Shown piece by piece: positions 47,772-62,055 of a stretch of 64,000 bases of DNA. Both the position numbers and the translations under genes were made by a program. Origin of the DNA: Penicillus capitatus. Lineage: Eukaryota > Chlorophyta. Position 1 is the stretch's first letter. Every line of letters begins with the position of its first letter. The notes under the pieces were generated by a model, which was given only the letters and a program-made list of their open reading frames with translations, had not been told where the DNA came from and did no database searches. The stretch spans positions 992,001-1,056,000 of the forward strand of contig OZ287695.1 in the NCBI GenBank assembly GCA_965649825.1. The letters are read 5' to 3'.

Positions 47772-48430
47772 ATGGCGACGATTGTCGTCAAAATCTTCGC
47801 ACTCGCTCTGCGCACGGCGGCTAAGCCACTGGGTCATCAGTTCCAACAATGGGCAATGCAGCATCCGAGTTTCCGGCAAACGGCCATCTCCATTGCCCAA
47901 GTGCACCAGAGAACAATCCAAAGGAGCACTTTGCCAGAAGCTTTCCTGGCAGATGCTGCATCGAATGGAGGTCAATATCTCCAGAGGAGCAGCCGGCAAG
48001 GAATCCAAAGCATTCGTGGGACGCATGTCGGATGAGAAGGCTCTAGAGATGGCGGCCAAAGTCGTCAGCGAAGGATTTGTCTTCAGCGTAACGCCTCTTC
48101 GATCACAGCTAGATCTCAGCAACGGTCCTACGGTATAGGTTGGATCCGGATTGCTGATCTGGGAGTATCTGCGCAGTCACAGAGCAGATCTGCAGAAGAA
48201 GCAAAACGAAGAAGAACGCGCGCGTCAGCTGCGACAACTGGCCCTCGAGGAAAGACAGGTGTCTAAGAAAACACTGACTTTTCTTTCAGCTCGACCTCAA
48301 TGCCTCGTGTCATGGTCTGCAGTCTCTGTTGCAAGTGAACAGCGAGCAGACGCAGAGGATACAAGAACTGAAGATGCAACTCGATCGACTAGAGGAGAGA
48401 TTCAATGGATTCAGTGGAAAGAAACGGTGA
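47772..48430 (+). CDS. OPA3: OPA3-like mitochondrial protein
   Basis: Four exons (47772-47900, 47938-48087, 48139-48258, 48290-48430) give 179 residues, the size of human OPA3. The N-terminus has KIFALALRTAAKPLGHQF and HPSFRQTAISIAQ, matching the OPA3 start, where a family hallmark is a Lys-Pro-(Ala/Leu) motif preceded by a hydrophobic segment. The middle has SDEKALEMAAKVVSEGFVFS, then the membrane segment VGSGLLIWEYLRS and a charged coiled-coil tail (LQKKQNEEERARQ, QELKMQLDRLEE). OPA3 acts in mitochondrial membrane and lipid maintenance. Introns are 37, 51 and 31 nt. It shares a 26-bp start-to-start interval with the divergent SET gene. Confidence 0.85.
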
Positions 48431-48558
48431 CATTTTCGCGAAAGACGACATGGAATCGGCTGCATCTAGACCCCGTCGATCGAGCGCGTTGCACGAATGG
48501 AATAGATGCGCATGAAAGAAGAGACAAGTGACGCGGCGTCGATGCGTTAAGCAAGTGC

Positions 48559-51500
48559 ATGATGAAGAAGAAGGTCGATGGGCGCATTCGTACACTCGTG
48601 GAGAACTGCGTGAAGCTGCGCCATCGTGCGCTGTTTGTGGTGATCGGTGACCGAGCGCACGATCAGGTGGTGAACTTGCATTACCTGCTGTCCAAGACGC
48701 TCGAAACGACGCGTCCTTCTGTCCTCTGGTGCTACAAAACGCATCTGCATCTCAGCAGGTAAGCAGACAGCGCTCGAGAAGGCATGCGATTGAGAGGAAG
48801 CTGTCCTGAAGTCACAAGGCCAAACGACAGAAGCAGATTCAGAAATTGACGAACAAAGGGTTGCTGGATGCTTCGAAGGATGACCCCTTTGCTGTATTCA
48901 TTGCCTGTACCAAAATTCGCTACTGCTATTATCACGAGACGCACAAAATACTGGGAAACACCTTTGGTATGTGCGTCCTACAGGTCCTGTTCCTTGTCCC
49001 CGTGGATGCGCTTTCGATATTCGGTTGACAGGACTTTGAAGCGCTCACGCCGAACTTGCTGGCGCATACGATTGAGACTGTGGAAGGAGGTGGACTGATT
49101 GTTCTCCTCCTGTCAAATCTGCAGTCCCTGACACAGCTCTATCAGTTGACCATGGACGTCCATTCCCGATTCAAGACAGAGTCGTTCAGTCACGTGACTG
49201 GTGAGGATGGAAAGACGACAGAGAAGGTGTGGTGCATCTGAGTGGTGCCTAGGGCATTTCAATGAGAGATTGGTTCTGTCGTTGGCATCGAATCCGTGTT
49301 GCATCCTGATGGATGATGAACTGAACATCCTGCCCATTTCTTCACATGTCAAAAACATCATGCCTATTGAATTGGGCGAAGATGGTCGTCTGGTCGATGA
49401 CCCTTCGAATGCTGTGCAAGAGGAGTTGAGACAACTTGTGGCAGAGCACAAGGGGAAAGAGGTTTCCCAGACACTGCTGCAGTATCACTCATGTCGAGTG
49501 TTTTTTTCTAGCCGTTGGGATCTTTGGTAGCCAAGTGCCGCACGAATGACCAAGCCAAGGCATTGATTGCGTTTGTGGATGCCGCCAGCGAAAAGACGCT
49601 GAGAAGCACCGTTGCATTAACAGCTGCCAGAGGACGCGGCAAAGTGCAGTTCCATGTATTGGGTGATGCATTCTGACCCGTCGGTTGTGCAGTCGGCAGC
49701 GATGGGCCTGGCCATTGCGGGAACCATTGCGATGGGATACAGCAACATCTTCGTCACGGCTCCATCCCCAGAGAATCTCAAGACACTGTTCGAGTTTGTC
49801 TGCAAAGGACTGGACGCATTGGACTACAACGAACACACAGATTACGATCTCGTAGCATCGACCAATCCAGCTTTCAACAAAGCGATCGTGCGCATCAATG
49901 TCTTCCGTCACCACCGCCAAGTTCGTGTCATCTGTGTGCAGAGGAGATCTGCAAATGCTGTGCTCGGTGTAGACGGTTCAGTATCTTTTGCCTCAGCATC
50001 ACGAGCAGATGGGTCAGGCAGAGCTGGTGGTCATCGACGAAGCCGCGGCAATACCTTTGCCACTGGTGCGATCGATGCTGGGTCCATATCTTGTGTTCCT
50101 GTGTTCGACAATCAACGGCTACGAAGGCACTGGTCGGAGTCTATCGCTCAAGTTGATCAAACAGATCCGAGAACAGAGTCGTGGCACAAAAAAGCAGCAA
50201 GGGATGGGCAGAATGCTGAAAGAAGTCATCCTGGAGCATCCAATTCGGTAAGGCATTCTTTCCCAGTCAACAATCGCAGACTGTTTAGCAGATATGCCCC
50301 GGGAGACAAGATCGAGACGTGGCTGAACGAACTGCTTTGCCTCAACTGCGCTGACCACATTCCATCCATTCCAGAAAAGCTGCCGCATCCAGATCAGTGC
50401 GATGTCTTCTATGTGGAACGCAGCACGCTGTTTTCCTTCCACAAGCAATCTGAGTTCTTTCTCCAGCAGATGATGTCGCTCTACGTCGCATCACACTATA
50501 AGAACACGCCTAATGATTTGGTTCTCATCAGCGATGCCCCAGCACATCGACTCTTTGTGCTTCTCGGTCCAATCGATCCATCGATCGTATCTTTTTTTTC
50601 GGGAGAGGCTTTCTGTAAGGGGGTGCGTTTGTGCAGAATGCTCTTCCGGACGTGCTGTGCGTCATTCAAGTGAATCTGGAAGGTGGTATTTCGAAAAGGA
50701 CAGCTGCATCGACGCTGGGCAGAGGAGCCTCTCCCAATGGAGATCTCATTCCGTGGACGATCGGTCAGCAGTTCCAGGATACGGCATTTCCGAGTCTCTC
50801 CGGAGCACGCATTGTACGAATTGCCGTTCACCCGGACTTGATCCGAGTGGGATACGGTTCCAGGTATAACTGCCCTCTCCTCCTGCACCTACTCCTCAAC
50901 ACCTCTGTTCCTGCTAAGAGCACTGCATCTGCTGGAGAAGTACTACGAAGGTGGGTTCTACGATGCCGATCAGGAGACAACGATCGCGGATGCATCGGAG
51001 CAACGAGAAGACAAGACAGGCGCGACGCCTTCGAATGAAAAACGACTCCTGGAGGAAAGGATCACTCTTAAAGAAGATCTGCCTCCTCTGTTCGTCAATC
51101 TTTCAGACAGGTCTTGCCCCAAGCCCCACGTGGGCAATGCTGAATAGAGTTATAGGCGGCCTGAGAGGCTGGACTATCTTGGAACGTCCTTTGGATTGAC
51201 GCTGGAGCTCTACAATTTCTGGCATAAGGCTGGATATTTGCCTGTCTACATCCGACAGACCAGAAGTGAAGTGACAGGAGAGCATACAGTGATCATGGTG
51301 AAGCCCATCAAAAGCGATGGCGAAGAAGTGACGTCCGATTGGATCCGTCCTTTCGTCTCCGATTTTCGCAGGCGGTTCTGTACATTACTTGGTTTGATGA
51401 CACCTCCGTCATTCTTCTCTTCTATGACGATGTGTGACAGGGGGAGCATTCCGAGAGATGGATCCCGTGCTCGCCCTCACCATTCTGAATCCCAAGCTCA

Positions 51501-52312
51501 CGTTCACAGACAGAGAAACGGACCAGTGCATTGCCGATGGAATCGGTGTCCAACGTGGCGACGGATCGGCACTAGATGCCTACGATCTTAAGCGTCTTCA
51601 AGTCCGCCGTCATTTTGTGGCAAAATCGCTTAGACTCTGAAATTTTGTGCGTGTGGCAGTCTTACGCAAACAACCTGATCGACCATCATCTGATCCTCGA
51701 TTTGGTGCCGTGTCTGGCACGGATGTATTTTTCGGCGAAGCTGCCGGTGGCGTTGTCCTATGGACAGGCAGTAATTTTGCTTTGTCTTGGGCTGCAGATG
51801 CGTGACATCAGTCACGTCGAGAAAGCGATGGATCTTCCACTGAACCAAGTCCTCGCCTTGTTCAGCAAAGCTGTGCGTCCTTCTATGTTCATCTCACCTT
51901 TACACATGCTCTTTAAGCGTAGATTCGCAAAATGCATGCTCTGCTGAGAAAAACAGCTGCCCCACCATCCACACAGCGAATACTGCCGATGAAGCCGTTG
52001 CCGTTTTCAAGCGAGAGGGATGGGGAGAAATCTCCACGCGAAGATGTTTGCACCCTGTCATTGGCCGAGGCTCGTGACTGTTTTCTGCAGGTACCTGTCG
52101 AAGCCATTTCCAGAGATCTTGAGAAATTCAAAGTTGCCGACGTCGACATGGACACTCAGGATGTCGCCTTGTGCGAAGGGACTGTCTTCAGCGTCAAGCG
52201 AAAAAGCAATACCGTATCCGAAGCACCATCTCTTCAAAAAGAATCCAAAGATCCGTCGAGAAAGAAAAAAAGAGCCAAGAAATTCAAAAACGCTCGACAA
52301 CAGGATACCTAG
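48559..52312 (+). CDS. NAT10: RNA cytidine acetyltransferase (NAT10/Kre33)
   Basis: Multi-exon gene for a protein of about 1,000 residues. It starts MMKKKVDGRIRTLVENCVK and GDRAHDQVVNLHYLLSK, diagnostic for the family. It continues with DDPFAVFI, LNILPISSHV, the P-loop TAARGRGKSAAMGLAIAG (split by an intron inside the loop), and APSPENLKTLFEF. The helicase part has VVIDEAAAIPLPLV and STINGYEGTGRSLSLKLI. The acetyltransferase part has GARIVRIAVHPDLIRVGYGS and LGTSFGLTLELYNFW. The tail is Lys-rich, fitting a nucleolar protein. It makes N4-acetylcytidine in 18S rRNA and in Ser/Leu tRNAs, using ATP and acetyl-CoA, with roles in small-subunit assembly. It ends 126 bases before the convergent phytoene desaturase stop. 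Confidence 0.93.
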
Positions 52313-52438
52313 TCATACCAAGCACCGTTTCCGTCCAATATCACACTTTGTCTCACTCTTTGCAAACAGTCAATGACGTCCACTAGACGGACCCATACAA
52401 GGATCGTCGTGCATCCCGATCCAAGCAACGACGCTTCT

Positions 52439-54775
<2,337 letters not shown>

Positions 54776-55213
54776 TTAATAATGACGCGACGTGGACCTG
54801 TAAAAGAAGAGTTTAAGGCCAATGCCCAGGACCAGAACAGAATCCGTCATGTCCTGCACAAGGTCTCGCACTTCCATCTGGTCCATCTTACACGTCAGCA
54901 TCATCGTGACCTTACAGAATATCTGAGGATGATCATTTGACACCGAGAAGAGTACTTTGACGAGCTGATCCCTTGCCAGGATCTTGGCTATGCTGCCCAG
55001 CACGTTGGGAGAGAATCCTTCTCGACCAATCGTGACGTTCGAGATCTCGTTGTAGAGTTCTCGCCGCATCGCCATGTTTTTGAGCTTCTGCTTCTCCTCG
55101 TACGTTAAGGGACGTTGATGTTTCGGCACACTGTGGCCTTGACGCTGATAAAAACGCCTCGCGATGTCGCGGAGTAAGGAACCGATCGGAGAACTTCGAC
55201 GGCGCAATAACAT
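54776..55213 (-). CDS. CRM-domain (YhbY-like) RNA-binding protein
   Basis: About 126 residues after removing a 57-nt phase-0 intron (54887-54943). The basic start MLLRRRSSPIGSLLRDIARR looks like an organelle-targeting sequence. The domain reads LTYEEKQKLKNMAMRRE, VTIGREGFSPNVLGSIAKIL, DQLVKVLFS and, after the intron, VRDLVQDMTDSVLVLGIG then LKLFFYR. This matches the CRM/YhbY fold (the GxxG-type loop, here GREG, and the final GxxLxLYR strand). Bacterial YhbY binds the pre-50S ribosome, and plant CRM proteins help splice organellar group II introns. An organellar ribosome role is likely for a single-domain protein, but this is inferred. It begins 25 bases after the stop of the next minus-strand gene. 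Confidence 0.68.
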   Translation of the reverse strand: MLLRRRSSPIGSLLRDIARRFYQRQGHSVPKHQRPLTYEEKQKLKNMAMRRELYNEISNVTIGREGFSPNVLGSIAKILARDQLVKVLFSVSNDHPQIFCKVTMMLTCKMDQMEVRDLVQDMTDSVLVLGIGLKLFFYRSTSRHY

Positions 55214-55238
55214 CGAACACGATACAATGGAAAGGACG

Positions 55239-56748
55239 TTACGTCTTGGCGACCATAGGCAAGACTTCGTTCGTCAACGGCTGATCTAACACAGCAAAAG
55301 GAGTGAGAAATGTGTGATATGAATGATGATAAGACCTGTAGCAAATTCTGTGATGTTTTGAATGGTCGTGTTAGCGATGTTGTTAAGGGCTTCATGCGTT
55401 AAGAAAGCGGAATGCGGTGTGATCAGTACATTGGGAAAGCTCTTTAGCGTATTGAATTTGCGATCCCACCACGCCATTCGCTTAGTAGAAGTGATTCTGG
55501 TGAAGTCTTTGAAAAAGAGATTGCCTGGAAAGAGTGAGATCACACTCTATTGCTATGAAAAGAGTGAGAGAGGTCACCTTCGTTGCCATAGACATCCATA
55601 GCACATCCAGCAATGTGGCATTTTTCGAGCGCCCCGATAAGAGCATCAGTGTCAACCAAACCACCCCGACTTACATTGATCAAAATGGATGACGGCTTCA
55701 TCAACTCCAATCTAACACGATGGTCACTCTTTTCGATCGGAGGGACAGAACTCGTCTATGCACAGGCACCTACCTTTCTTCATTGATGATGTGAAAGGTC
55801 GACGGATTGAGCGGACAATGCAGAGAGACAATGTCGGCGACTTCCATCAATTCGTCCATCGAGACGTACTCGACACCCATCTGACGACATTCCTCCTTCG
55901 GATAGAGGTCATAGGCCAGGACCCGACATCCAAATCCCTAAACGCAGTTCGTTGCATACCACAGTGTTCGATCGATGGCGATGATGTGACCTTCATGATG
56001 GAACAGAAGGCAGTACCTATTGCGCCCGTTCCAATGACACCGACCGTCTTTTCATACATCTCCATGCCTTCGAGCCCAGACAGGGTGTAGTTTCCATGCC
56101 AGACACGGTTGTATGCTAAGTGGATCGATCTGTGTGGCAACGGGAGGCATTGAGAGTGGACAGCTACTGTGGTATCTACCGATTGAGCGCCATTAGCAAG
56201 GCGACGGCGTGTTCTGCGACGGAGTGCGGGGCGTAGGTTGGCACCCTTGCGATTTTTATTCCGAGGTTGGCGGCGTAATCGACATCGACTCGGTCATAGC
56301 CGGCACAACGCAGAGCGATCAGTTTGACACCTCCCGCGTTCAGTGCATCCAATACCTTCAGTCACTCTTCTCACTGTCTTCCGATGAAATCGATATGGTA
56401 CTTCGCTATCGACGGTGTCATTGACGAAGCAGATGATGGCATCGTGTTTTTCGGCCAAAGCTGCTGACGACTTGTCCAGGCGTGGCTGGAGACAAAGTAT
56501 GTGATGAGAGTAACCGTCGTGATGTGACGTGCCGTGAGCATGGTAGACTTTGGAAATGCTGCTTTGAGAGGTGCCTCGAGGAAATTCAGGACATAAGGCC
56601 TGGCCGAGAACGCAGCGACGCGGAAATCGGCGACATTCGCGATCCCATTCCCCGTTGCTTCGCATACGATGCGTTTCTTTGACGAAGTACGACGCGATAG
56701 CGCCGCATAGCACCCTCGGTGATTCGGCAGACGGGCTGCGATGCGCAT
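55239..56748 (-). CDS. D-lactate dehydrogenase-like 2-hydroxyacid dehydrogenase
   Basis: Spliced minus-strand gene. A basic leader (MRIAARLPNHRGCYAALSRR) precedes FRVAAFSARPYVLNFLE, suggesting organelle import. Catalytic-domain motifs include IICFVNDTVDSEV, the LIALRCAGYDRV region and VAEHAVAL. The NAD-binding loop is VGVIGTGAIGTAF. Later motifs are SRGGLVDTDALI and the catalytic His region NVLITPHSAFLTHEAL, ending after a last intron in DQPLTNEVLPMVAKT. Family members reduce pyruvate to D-lactate with NADH. The substrate is not certain from sequence, since related enzymes use other 2-oxo acids. The ATG is 92 bases from the divergent transaldolase-like start. Confidence 0.83.
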
Positions 56749-56840
56749 CGTTATGATGATCCACTACCACGTCTTTTCATCGATGTCCACGTCATGTCTT
56801 GATATGTTCGCCACGTCCGTCTGTGGTGTCGCTTTTCGAG

Positions 56841-58261
56841 ATGCATTGTCGACTTCCGGTTGCAAAACGCACGCCTGGCGCCTTTGGTGTGCGCTCCAGT
56901 CCTTTGTCTGTCCGTGGCGGCGATGTGCGTTCATCACGATCGTCGCGGGTCGTCATCACTGCGGCCCAGCGATCGATGAAACCGCCATCGATGCAACCTT
57001 CCGCGACGGAACTCGAATCTCTGCAGCGTCTCAGCACCATCGTCCCGGATACGCTCCTCCTGCGTGAGGTTTCGACCCTGGCCAAACCAAAGGCCGCTTC
57101 CGTCAGTCCACGGATTCTGGCCAGTATTCTGGCCAGTCAAGGAAACTTTCCTGTCTACGAAGCACGTCTCCAAGCAGAGAGCAGACGGATCTAAGGCATG
57201 GAAGTGTAGAATGCGATCGAGAAAGGAATGGCGTTCAGCAAGGATCCCAAAGAGCGATTGAACAAGACATTGGCCAATGTGGGTGCGATGTTCTCAACGG
57301 AGGTTGAGGGACGCGTGTCGACGCAACTGGATCCACGTTCATCCCACAATACAAGTGCGAAAAGCCGCAACGATAGACATCACAGAAGTGTGAGAATATA
57401 GATGAGATGGTGCAGCAAGTGCAGGAGCTGTTGAAGATGTATACCAGTATGGATGTCGATCAAGACCGTCTGATCTTTCAGATCCCGGCCACGTGGGAAG
57501 GCATCTGCGCTATTGAGAAGCTGGAACAGACTGGCATCTGCACCATCGTTGAGCTTGTGTTCAGGTTCGCATACACGATCTGTTCGTTATGTTCGTTCGT
57601 GCAAATGATGACGTGTGTTTTGTGTGGGTGACAGTTTTTGTCAGGCGGTGGCTGCAGCGCAGGTTGGAGCCAGTGTGGTGCAGATCAACATTGGCCGTGT
57701 CGAAGACTGGTATCGCAATCATCCCGGCGTGATCCGCGATCCAACGGTACAGGTCACATCATCCACGAATGGCTCTTCGCAGGGGGTATGGTAAAGGGAC
57801 CGCGGGAAGATGCTGGAGGCGCTAGTGATATCCATCCCGGACGGGCGCTGGTGAAGAAGTTTTACGGCTACTGTAAAAAACACCATCCCAAAACAAAAAT
57901 CATGGTATCCGGCATCCGCACAAGGGAAGATGCTTTGTCTATGGCCGGTGTGGACTACATCGTCCTCGGTCCAAAAGTTCTGAAGCTTCTGGACGAAGTG
58001 CCCACAGCAGAAGGCTACAATTACGACCTCTCTGGGGTGGATGACAAACTCGCTTTTGCGGGAGTGGAAGATCGGATCTCGCCGGCGTTAGGATTGGAAG
58101 ATGTACAGGAGCTGCCGTTGGATAGAGTCACATACGACCACTTTGACGATTGCCTGGGCTATGCTGGAAACGACCTCTTGGCCAAAGTAACGCTCGAGAC
58201 ATGCATCTATGGCCGATATGTGATAATGGTCTGTCCAGAGTATTCAGCGGAATGTGGATAG
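56841..58261 (+). CDS. Transaldolase-like protein with altered active site
   Basis: An N-terminal basic leader (MHCRLPVAKRTPGAFGVR) is followed by ELESLQRLSTIVPDTLL. The body matches long transaldolases: MAFSKDPKERLNKTLANVG, EVEGRVSTQLDPR, IPATWEGICAIEKLEQTGI, VFSFCQAVAAAQVGAS, NIGRVEDWYRNHPGV, GPREDAGGASDIHPGRAL, KIMVSGIRTREDAL and VDYIVLGPKVLKLL. The first intron (57174-57209) is GC-AG. At the Schiff-base lysine position (RVLIKIPATWEG in typical members; Lys132 of E. coli TalB) this gene reads LIFQIPATWEG, so Lys is Gln. The nearby Asn-x-Thr before LxFSF reads as I-x-E. The fold is expected to be kept. Transaldolase activity is doubtful. A sugar-phosphate-binding or regulatory role is possible. 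Plastid targeting is likely. Confidence 0.78.
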
Positions 58262-58440
58262 CATCAACCAACTCCTGTCCGTTTTGTCTACCATGACTTT
58301 GGGAATGGAGTAAACAAACGAGCTCACTATTTGATCTGTGGCGATCTGAGACATGTGCCATGTATTTTGTATACCATCGATTTACGCCGTTCAAAGACGA
58401 GAGCGAGGGGTAGCTGTCACATCATCATAGAGTCCAACTT

Positions 58441-60004
58441 ATGAATCCTGAAAGCGTGTTAATGGCGGAGCCACGTGGAGGAAGTACAACAGGAGACGAA
58501 TGCTCCACGAGCGATGCCGCGACGCTGCGCGACACCGACGCCCTGCACGAGTCTACGACACAGGTGTCGGTCGAGACGTTCTTCGTCTGACCGTTCTTTC
58601 TCAGCGTCAATCCTGTTGTTCGTCAGAGCGCCGATCGCGATGCCCTTCAAAAAATGCAGGTCGCGTTAAGAACAAAGATTCAAGAGCTCGAAGCGGCGGA
58701 AGCTGAAGAGAAAGAGATGATGCGAGCCACAAAGAAAACCGTCCGCGACGTGCAGAAAGTTCTCTCCAGCAAAGAACTGAGTCTGGCAGAGAAGCTTGAT
58801 ATCTTTCAACAAAAATTCATCGAGCGTGTGGGTTCTGTTTTTTGTTACATCGCATGATGGAAAGGGGGAGGGATTTGGTGTTCTTAGGTCAATGAACACA
58901 TCAAATCTGAGAAAGCTTCCGCTCAGCTGCAGAAGAAATTGGACAAAGTTACAGCCGAGCGCGCTGCCAGTGCGTGTTGCTGAGGGGGATGGGGGCGATG
59001 CGATGGGGTGTTGGTTGTAGTGTCCGAAGAAGTGCGCCGCTTGACCACGATGAACACCAAACTGCAAGACCTATGCAGAACATTGCAGTCTCAGAACAAA
59101 GACGTGGTTCAGAGTGCGCAGGAAAAAGCAGCAGCCGAGGCGCAACAGAGAGAAGAATTGAGTCAACGCATGGAGAAAGCAATGAGAGATATCTCCACTC
59201 GACTCGAAGAGCACAGTGCTGAGTCGCAGAAGTGCATGACAGAGAATACAGAACTGAGAACGAAGCTTGAGCAAGTCGGGCAGTTTTGTGAAGAGTTGGA
59301 TAGCAACCACAAAGAACAGGTGTGACGCCGGGAGGGGATTTTTGGGTGATGTGACGTGACATGTGTAGATCGCACGCAAGGAGACACAGATCGATTTTTT
59401 GCGCGAAAGGATGAAGGAACAATCAGGTTTGGTGGAGCATTATGTGAAAACGGAAGATCTGCTTCGCGAGAAGTGCCAGGCCGCTGAGGCCGCTCGAGAT
59501 TCCTACGCTGGACAACTCGAGGAGGCAAAGGAGCGCATCAGCAGTCTATGCGATTCGTTTGAGAAAAGTAGCATCGCATTTAAACAACTGCAAGATCAAG
59601 TAGAGATGTCTCACAAGATCCAGAAAAAAATGCAACAGGAATCCGATTTGCTAAAGAGACGTAGCGATCTCGTGCAACAGAAATCGGAAAGACTCATGGC
59701 AGAGAACACAAAGCTATTGGAACAGGTAGGTGATGGAGGTGAGGATGCCGTAGTGAGTGTCTGTGGTGGTTAGGTCGACGGAATGCGTGGAAAGCTTGAA
59801 CATTCCGTCGCATTAGCGGATCACAATAAAACGCTTCATCAGAAAGGGGCATTGGAAAAGCTCTGTCGTGTTTTGCAATCCGAGAACAAGGAGTTGCGAA
59901 AAAGGTTGCCCGATTTTTTGCCATCTCACCCTCTGCCGCCATCCAATTCGGTGGAAGGGCTTTCGGGGCCGGATAAGGAGCAGGAATCTGCGAGACGTGC
60001 ATGA
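58441..60004 (+). CDS. Taxilin-family coiled-coil protein
   Basis: About 420 residues, almost entirely heptad-rich coiled coil. It starts MNPESVLMAEPRGGSTTGD, then LQKMQVALRTKIQELEAAE after a short intron. The taxilin signatures KLQDLCRTLQSQNKDV and, near the end, LEKLCRVLQSENKELR are present, with IARKETQIDFLRERMKEQ between them. Introns of about 40-50 nt interrupt the helix in frame. Taxilins bind syntaxins and act in vesicle traffic in animals. The role in protists is not established. It follows the transaldolase-like gene on the same strand by 180 bases. Confidence 0.8.
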
Positions 60005-61452
60005 AGAATATAAAGAACATAATGTTACCGCATTTATGATCTGTTTTATGAAAAGGATGGGTGACGCGACGAGGTGATGTGACTGCGATCGGCCATCGCC
60101 TGGGGCATTCTTGTTGCGTTGCACGGACAGATGGGTGAAAAGAGACTCTTTCCACCACATCCGCTTGAATCCGAGCCGTTTTGGACAACGGCGCTGCGTG
60201 AAGCGAGAAGACAGTACGCTGTGCATCCTGTACCGTTGTGCAGGTTTGACGCTGTGTACGTAGCTGGTATTTTATGGCGGGTTTCGGTATCGTTTTCCTC
60301 GGAGCGTTAAAGTTCTCTATGACGTTCACAGGCAAGCGATCGTCGTCATGGCTCCTTGATTTATAATAAGGTGTGTATTGTGTTAGAGGAGGATGTGAAG
60401 AAATCAAGTACTCGGGCGATCGGGTCGTTGTTTGGATCTGATTCGAGTGTCATGTGTGTAGAATTTGCCAATCCCAAAGGTCATGGTCACTGAGAACGAG
60501 GCCGTCAACCGTTTGGACAAAGCCTGTGTGTCGGATCGATACTTGTGTAAGGTGATGTTAAGAAGAAGAGATGATGCTCTCATCGTCTCTGCGGCCGCAT
60601 GAAACGGAATATCGATCGCCCTTTGACAGAAACGTGTTCTGTGAATCTCTGACATCGCGTTTTCCTGACGATGGGTATCTGAAAGCGGGTGACGAGGATC
60701 TGAGAACATTTTATACACTACAGAGGGAGAAAGGCGATACCATATCCCAATTACAGGAAAAATATAAGAAACGGAATGTTCTACTCCCCCAAAGAAGATT
60801 CGACAATTACTTGATTGAGGTGAACTGTCTCAAGAAGGGTGTACGTGAAATAATCCGTCTGCAATCTCGCGCTGTTTGGTGACTGTCCATGCAGACTTCT
60901 TGAGTATGGACTGGAAAAATAAGCAATTCTCAAGATAATCCTGTTGAATTCTACGCTTAGACTTCTCATTAAATCACGGGAAGATGGTGCAACAGCAATG
61001 ACTTTATCGTCATAACAATCAACATTTCCGGGGTAGAATTGTAGAGGGCATGGATGTGCTGCCAACCTGCCAGGATTTCGTTGATTTAGAGGACTTAGCG
61101 TCATCGACCGGATGATGGGTGGGTGAAAAGATGGCGGAGTGGCAGGATGCCACGGACAACCATGAAAAGTCCATTTCCTCTGTACGACCTAGAATGTTCT
61201 CAAAAAACCGTGTCAGACTGCATCCGACGGCGTAGATCACCTTGGGCTTTAAGTTTCTTTATCGCAGAGCTTGCTCGCCAGCCACCGTCAACAACGCATT
61301 TAAGTTCGTCCTGCGTCACACGGGAGACATTCGCCGTTGCTGTGGCATCGGCGATAAATGGCACCAGGCGACTGCATCCTTCCGCCCGAGCAGTCGACTC
61401 AGTCCCTGTGAAGTGAAGGTAGAGCCCTTTTTCTACACGTTAAGCGTTCTAG
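60005..61452. other. Region with unresolved coding segments
   Basis: On the plus strand, MGEKRLFPPHPLESEPFW (near 60130) and a later segment (RSPFDRNVFCESL, KAGDEDLRTFYTLQREK, about 60580-60880) look coding and may belong to one gene. On the minus strand near 61060-61420, VPFIADATATANVSRV and, after a plausible intron, RTEEMDFSWLSVASC also look coding. That gene would be cut by the junction with the duplicated PAN-like unit at about 61453. I recognise no family. Confidence 0.3.
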
Positions 61453-61849
61453 ATGGTGGGCTGTGTCTCGTCTCTCAGGGAGACTGCCTCGGTTCGTGCT
61501 GGAAGGCGAATAGACGCTGACTCCCAGCGCATGCGCGCCAACCAGAGGCAGTCACATCGTGGCTGTCCCTAAACTAGGCCACGAGAATCATCAGCAAGCT
61601 CTCCATGCAAGGCCAGCTGCCGGGACAACAGGCGACGGATACAATCAAGTCGGAATCAGTGTTCGTCAGCTGACGAGGCAGTGCCGAATCTGTACACGTC
61701 ACTTCGCGTTTGCTGTCTGGATTAAGAACGCGACTTCCAGCTGCATGGTACAAATTCAAGCAGAATTCTCGACCTCTGCCATTTCCCTTTACGCGTTTGT
61801 GTCTTCTGTCCCTCCGAAGTTTTTCGAACTCCGTTTCCGGCACCATGTC
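61453..61849 (+). repeat. Duplicated 5' flank of the PAN-like gene (third copy)
   Basis: This closely matches the sequence before the PAN-like genes at 14505-14890 and 40324-40714. The similarity begins abruptly at GGTGGGCTGTGTCTCGTCTC and ends at the ATGTC where the terminal-repeat element is inserted. Confidence 0.8.
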
Positions 61850-62055
61850 TAACGGGAATACATACGACTAGCGCGCCGCGGTCAGCGCGAACGCGCAGCG
61901 TCGGACGGAGGAACAGGACCTGAGTGAATGCAAACACTACAGGTTGAGGCGTACAGTCAGCTAAATAGTCCTCGGTCCCCGCGAACCGCCGTCCCATCAG
62001 GAAGCGGACAGCGTGTCCGGTCCGCGGGGCCGCAACCGTAAACGCGTACCCGTCA
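61850..62055. repeat. Left 206-bp terminal repeat
   Basis: Identical by eye to the right repeat. It starts TAACGGGAATAC and ends GTACCCGTCA. It contains a TAAATAG that could serve as a TATA-like signal. Confidence 0.9.

Noticed and set aside
47598-48122. 174-codon minus-strand frame overlapping OPA3
   Set aside because: It is a shadow of the OPA3 exons, whose spliced length and motifs fit the family exactly.
57440-57480. Short intron ending at TGATCTTTCAG that would remove the Gln of the transaldolase active site
   Set aside because: Removing it would delete the conserved segment before IPATWEG (VDQDRLIF), which aligns well with other transaldolases, so it is coding.
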